Shown here piece after piece: positions 4,679 through 6,924 of a stretch of DNA of 6,924 nucleotides. A model generated the notes under the pieces. That model did not search any database. It saw only the letters and a program-made list of their open reading frames with translations, and was not told the DNA's origin. Origin of the DNA: Gemmatimonadaceae bacterium (GTDB lineage: Bacteria > Gemmatimonadota > Gemmatimonadetes > Gemmatimonadales > Gemmatimonadaceae); assembly GCA_025453855.1 (NCBI GenBank), contig JALOPO010000096.1, positions 1 through 6,924 on the forward strand, given 5' to 3'. Position 1 is the first letter of the stretch. The number at the start of each line of letters is the position of its first letter. Both the position numbers and the translations under genes were made by a program.

Positions 4679-6031
4679 ATGTCCACGTCGTCGACCACCG
4701 CTGCCCCCCTCGGCCTCGCCACCCGCGCCCTGCACGTCGGCCAGGAGCACCCCGATCCCGCCACCAACGCGCGCGCCGTCCCGATCTACGCCACCACGTC
4801 GTACGTCTTCGACTCGCCGGAGCACGCCGCCTCGCTCTTCGGCCTCAAGGAGTTCGGCAACATCTACACGCGCATCATGAACCCGACCACCGACGTCTTC
4901 GAGAAGCGCATCGCCGCACTCGAGGGGGGCGCGGCCGCGGTGGCGACGGCGAGCGGGCAGGCGGCGCAGACGCTCGCGCTCCTGAACCTCTGCGTCGCGG
5001 GCGACAACATCGTCGCCAGCACGGAGCTCTACGGCGGCACCGTCGCGCTCCTCGCGCACACGCTCCCGCGCCTCGGCATCACGACGCGCTTCGTCGACGT
5101 GCGCGACGAGGCCGCGGTGCGCGCCGCGATCGACGATCGCACGCGCGCGCTCTACGTGGAGACGATCGGCAACCCGGCGCTCGACGTGGCCGACCTCCCC
5201 GCGCTCGCCACCCTCGCGCATGCGCACGGCCTCCCGCTGGTGGTCGACAACACCTTCGCCACCCCAGCGCTCTGCCGTCCGATCGAGCACGGCGCCGACA
5301 TCGTGCTGCACAGCGCGACCAAGTGGATCGGCGGCCACGGCACGGCGATCGGCGGCGTGGTGATCGACGGCGGTCGCTTCGACTGGGCGTCGAACCCGCG
5401 CTTCCGCGCGCTCTACGCCGAACCGGAAGGCGCGTACCACGGCCTCGTGTTCGGCGAGGCGTTCCGCGACCTCGGCGGCGCGAACGTCGCCTTCGCGCTC
5501 CGGCTGCGCGTGGTGCTGCTGCGCGACATCGGGGCCGCACTCTCGCCGTTCAACAGCTTCCTCCTGCTGCAGGGGCTCGAGACGCTCCCGCTGCGCGTGG
5601 AACGCCACGCGAGCAATGCGCTCGCCGTCGCACAGCATCTGGCGCAGCACCCCGACGTGGCCTGGGTGAGCTACCCCGGGCTCGCCACGCACCGCAGCCA
5701 CCTCGTGGCGCGCCGCGTCCTCGACGGGGGCTACGGTGGCGTGCTCGCCTTCGGCGTGCGTGGCGGCGAGGCGGCCGCGCGTGCCGTCATCGGCGCGCTG
5801 CAGCTCTTCTCGCTGCTCGCCAACGTGGGCGACGCGAAGTCGCTGGTGATCCATCCGTGGAGCACCACGCACGAGCAGCTGGCCGATCACGAGCGGCTCG
5901 CGGCCGGCGTGCGCCCGGAGCTGATCCGCCTCTCGGTCGGGCTCGAGGATGCGCGCGACCTGCTCGCCGACCTCGACCAGGCGCTCGCCTCGGCCCGCGC
6001 CACCGGCGTGCTCGCGCGCGCGGCCGCATGA
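4679..6031 (+). CDS. metY: O-acetylhomoserine sulfhydrylase (aminocarboxypropyltransferase)
   Basis: The 450-residue product is a cytoplasmic, PLP-dependent Cys/Met-metabolism enzyme (aspartate-aminotransferase fold) that turns O-acetylhomoserine plus sulfide into homocysteine and acetate. The start has a good GGAG site, and the protein begins close to the family N-terminus (LATRALHVGQEHPDPATNARAVPIYATTSYVF). Visible hallmarks are Y63-T-R65-IMNPTTDVFEKRIAALEGG (phosphate-binding Tyr/Arg from the partner subunit), ASGQAAQ, ELYGGT, D190 in VVDNTFATP (contacts the PLP ring nitrogen) and the Schiff-base lysine K215 in HSATKWIGGHGTAIGG. NSFLLLQGLETLPLR and SLVIHPWSTTH near the end are typical of the MetY branch rather than MetB/MetC, as is the size; most MetY are about 425-435 residues. 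It overlaps metX by ATGA, so both should be made from one messenger controlled by the SAM-II riboswitch. Confidence 0.97.
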   Translation: MSTSSTTAAPLGLATRALHVGQEHPDPATNARAVPIYATTSYVFDSPEHAASLFGLKEFGNIYTRIMNPTTDVFEKRIAALEGGAAAVATASGQAAQTLALLNLCVAGDNIVASTELYGGTVALLAHTLPRLGITTRFVDVRDEAAVRAAIDDRTRALYVETIGNPALDVADLPALATLAHAHGLPLVVDNTFATPALCRPIEHGADIVLHSATKWIGGHGTAIGGVVIDGGRFDWASNPRFRALYAEPEGAYHGLVFGEAFRDLGGANVAFALRLRVVLLRDIGAALSPFNSFLLLQGLETLPLRVERHASNALAVAQHLAQHPDVAWVSYPGLATHRSHLVARRVLDGGYGGVLAFGVRGGEAAARAVIGALQLFSLLANVGDAKSLVIHPWSTTHEQLADHERLAAGVRPELIRLSVGLEDARDLLADLDQALASARATGVLARAAA

Positions 6032-6924
6032 GCGACGACGCACTCCGCCACGCCGCCGTGGGCGCGATCGCGCTCGAGCGGGGCGGCGTGGCGCACGCGG
6101 TGGAGGTGGCGTACGTGCTGCGCGACGCGAGCGGCCCGCTCGACGCCGTGCCGGCGGGTCGCCCGCTCGTGCTCGCGATCCCCGCGCTCACCGGCGATGC
6201 GCCCGGCGCCGCCGCGTGGGCGGTGCACGCCCTCGCCACGCAGGAGCGCCGCGACGCGGTGGTGCTCGCGCCGGCCTCGCTTGGCTCGTGCACCGGGACG
6301 CGCACCGCGCCCGCGCTCGACGCCTCCACCGCCGTCGCGCCGCGCGACATCGCCGCCACCGCGCTCGCGCTGCTGCGCACGCTCGGCCTCCCGCGCCCCC
6401 ACGTCGTTACCGGCGGCTCGCTCGGCGGGATGGTCGCGCTCGAACTCGCGCTCGCGCTCGGGCCGGCGACGCACGCGGTCGCGCTCGCGGCACCGGCAGC
6501 GCAGACGCCGTGGGCGCATGGCCTGGGGCACCTGCATCGCGAGGCGCTGCGCCTCGGCGGGGCGCGCGACGGCCTCGCGCTCGCACGCGCGATCGGGATG
6601 CTCAGCTACCGCTCGGCCACCGAGTTCAACGGCCGCTTCACGCTCGATGGCGAGCGCACCGCAGTGAGCTACCTGCAGCACCACGGCGCGCGGCTCATCG
6701 AGCGCTTCGATGCCGAGGCGTACCGTCGCCTCATCGACGCGATGGATGCCCACGACGTGGGGCGAGGGCGCGGCGGCGTGGTGTCGGCGCTCGCGCCGCA
6801 CGCGGCGCGCATCACGGGCGTCGGAATTCCCGGCGACGTGCTCTACCCCGCCGACGACGTGCGCGCCTGGACCGAGGCGAGCGGCGCGCACTACGCCTCG
6901 ATCACGAGCGTGCACGGCCACGAC
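6028..6924 (+). CDS. metX: Homoserine O-acetyltransferase (MetX family), partial at the 3' end
   Basis: The 299 residues seen here start at the ATG overlapping the metY stop; there is no separate ribosome site, so translation is probably coupled. It is an alpha/beta hydrolase-fold acyltransferase that activates homoserine with acetyl-CoA, supplying MetY. Landmarks: LAIPALTGDAPG near the oxyanion region, LGSCTGT (84-91 area, in place of the common LGGCxGTTGP), nucleophile S131 in GGSLGGMVALELA, the family block SYLQHHGARLIERFDAEAYRRLIDAMDAHDVGRGRGG, catalytic D270 in IPGDVLYP, and catalytic H298 in VHGHD. The window ends one residue after H298, so the last part (about 40-60 residues in typical relatives) is missing; this is a window edge, not a truncation. 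Some MetX-family members are homoserine succinyltransferases or serine acetyltransferases; the adjacent metY favours acetyl-homoserine, but the residues alone do not settle it. Confidence 0.95.
   Translation, partial: MSDDALRHAAVGAIALERGGVAHAVEVAYVLRDASGPLDAVPAGRPLVLAIPALTGDAPGAAAWAVHALATQERRDAVVLAPASLGSCTGTRTAPALDASTAVAPRDIAATALALLRTLGLPRPHVVTGGSLGGMVALELALALGPATHAVALAAPAAQTPWAHGLGHLHREALRLGGARDGLALARAIGMLSYRSATEFNGRFTLDGERTAVSYLQHHGARLIERFDAEAYRRLIDAMDAHDVGRGRGGVVSALAPHAARITGVGIPGDVLYPADDVRAWTEASGAHYASITSVHGHD

Noticed and set aside
4469..6043. 524-residue minus-strand open frame opposite metY
   Set aside because: It is an antisense shadow of metY: rich in Arg/Glu/Gly, without domain patterns, covering exactly the coding span of a gene whose plus-strand frame has all catalytic motifs.

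Overview
The window is very GC-rich, by eye well above 70%, with strong G/C third-position bias and long spurious open frames on both strands. It looks like chromosomal DNA of a free-living, high-GC bacterium. The gene style and the metY-metX pair would suit Gemmatimonadota, but this is a stylistic impression and nothing here proves the phylum. I see no phage, plasmid, conjugation, defence or CRISPR-Cas genes. The most interesting content is regulatory and small-element biology, not a new multi-gene system.

Layout. (1) 1-204: the C-terminal end of an unrecognised gene on +. (2) 205-433: an intergenic gap holding a 142-bp palindromic element (258-399). It has perfect terminal inverted repeats and TA at both ends inside CTAG, typical of a MITE related to IS630/Tc1-mariner. 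(3) 434-1816 (+): a protein with TPR-like helices, a Pro/Thr/Arg-rich linker containing decapeptide repeats, and two C-terminal membrane helices. (4) 1817-1964: the gap between convergent genes, with a 29-bp perfect direct repeat at 61-bp spacing whose second copy forms the 3' end of the next gene. (5) 3281-1965 (-): a VanZ-like multi-spanning membrane protein. (6) 3330-4336 (+): two GNAT acetyltransferases with overlapping ATGA stop/start. The first resembles diamine (SSAT-type) acetyltransferases and the second resembles the acetyltransferase domain of N-acetylglutamate synthase. (7) 4337-4678: a 342-bp regulatory leader with a likely promoter, a SAM-II riboswitch, a strong terminator hairpin and two further hairpins. 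(8) 4679-6031 (+) metY and 6028-6924 (+) metX, the latter cut by the window edge right after its catalytic His.

How the genes work together. MetX acylates homoserine and MetY replaces the acyl group with sulfide to make homocysteine, the precursor of methionine and SAM. The SAM-II aptamer followed by a terminator should close this loop: high SAM would stop transcription before metY. The two GNAT genes lie just upstream on the same strand but outside the riboswitch-controlled transcript, so a link to methionine synthesis is not shown. The TPR protein and the VanZ-like protein have no assignable pathway.
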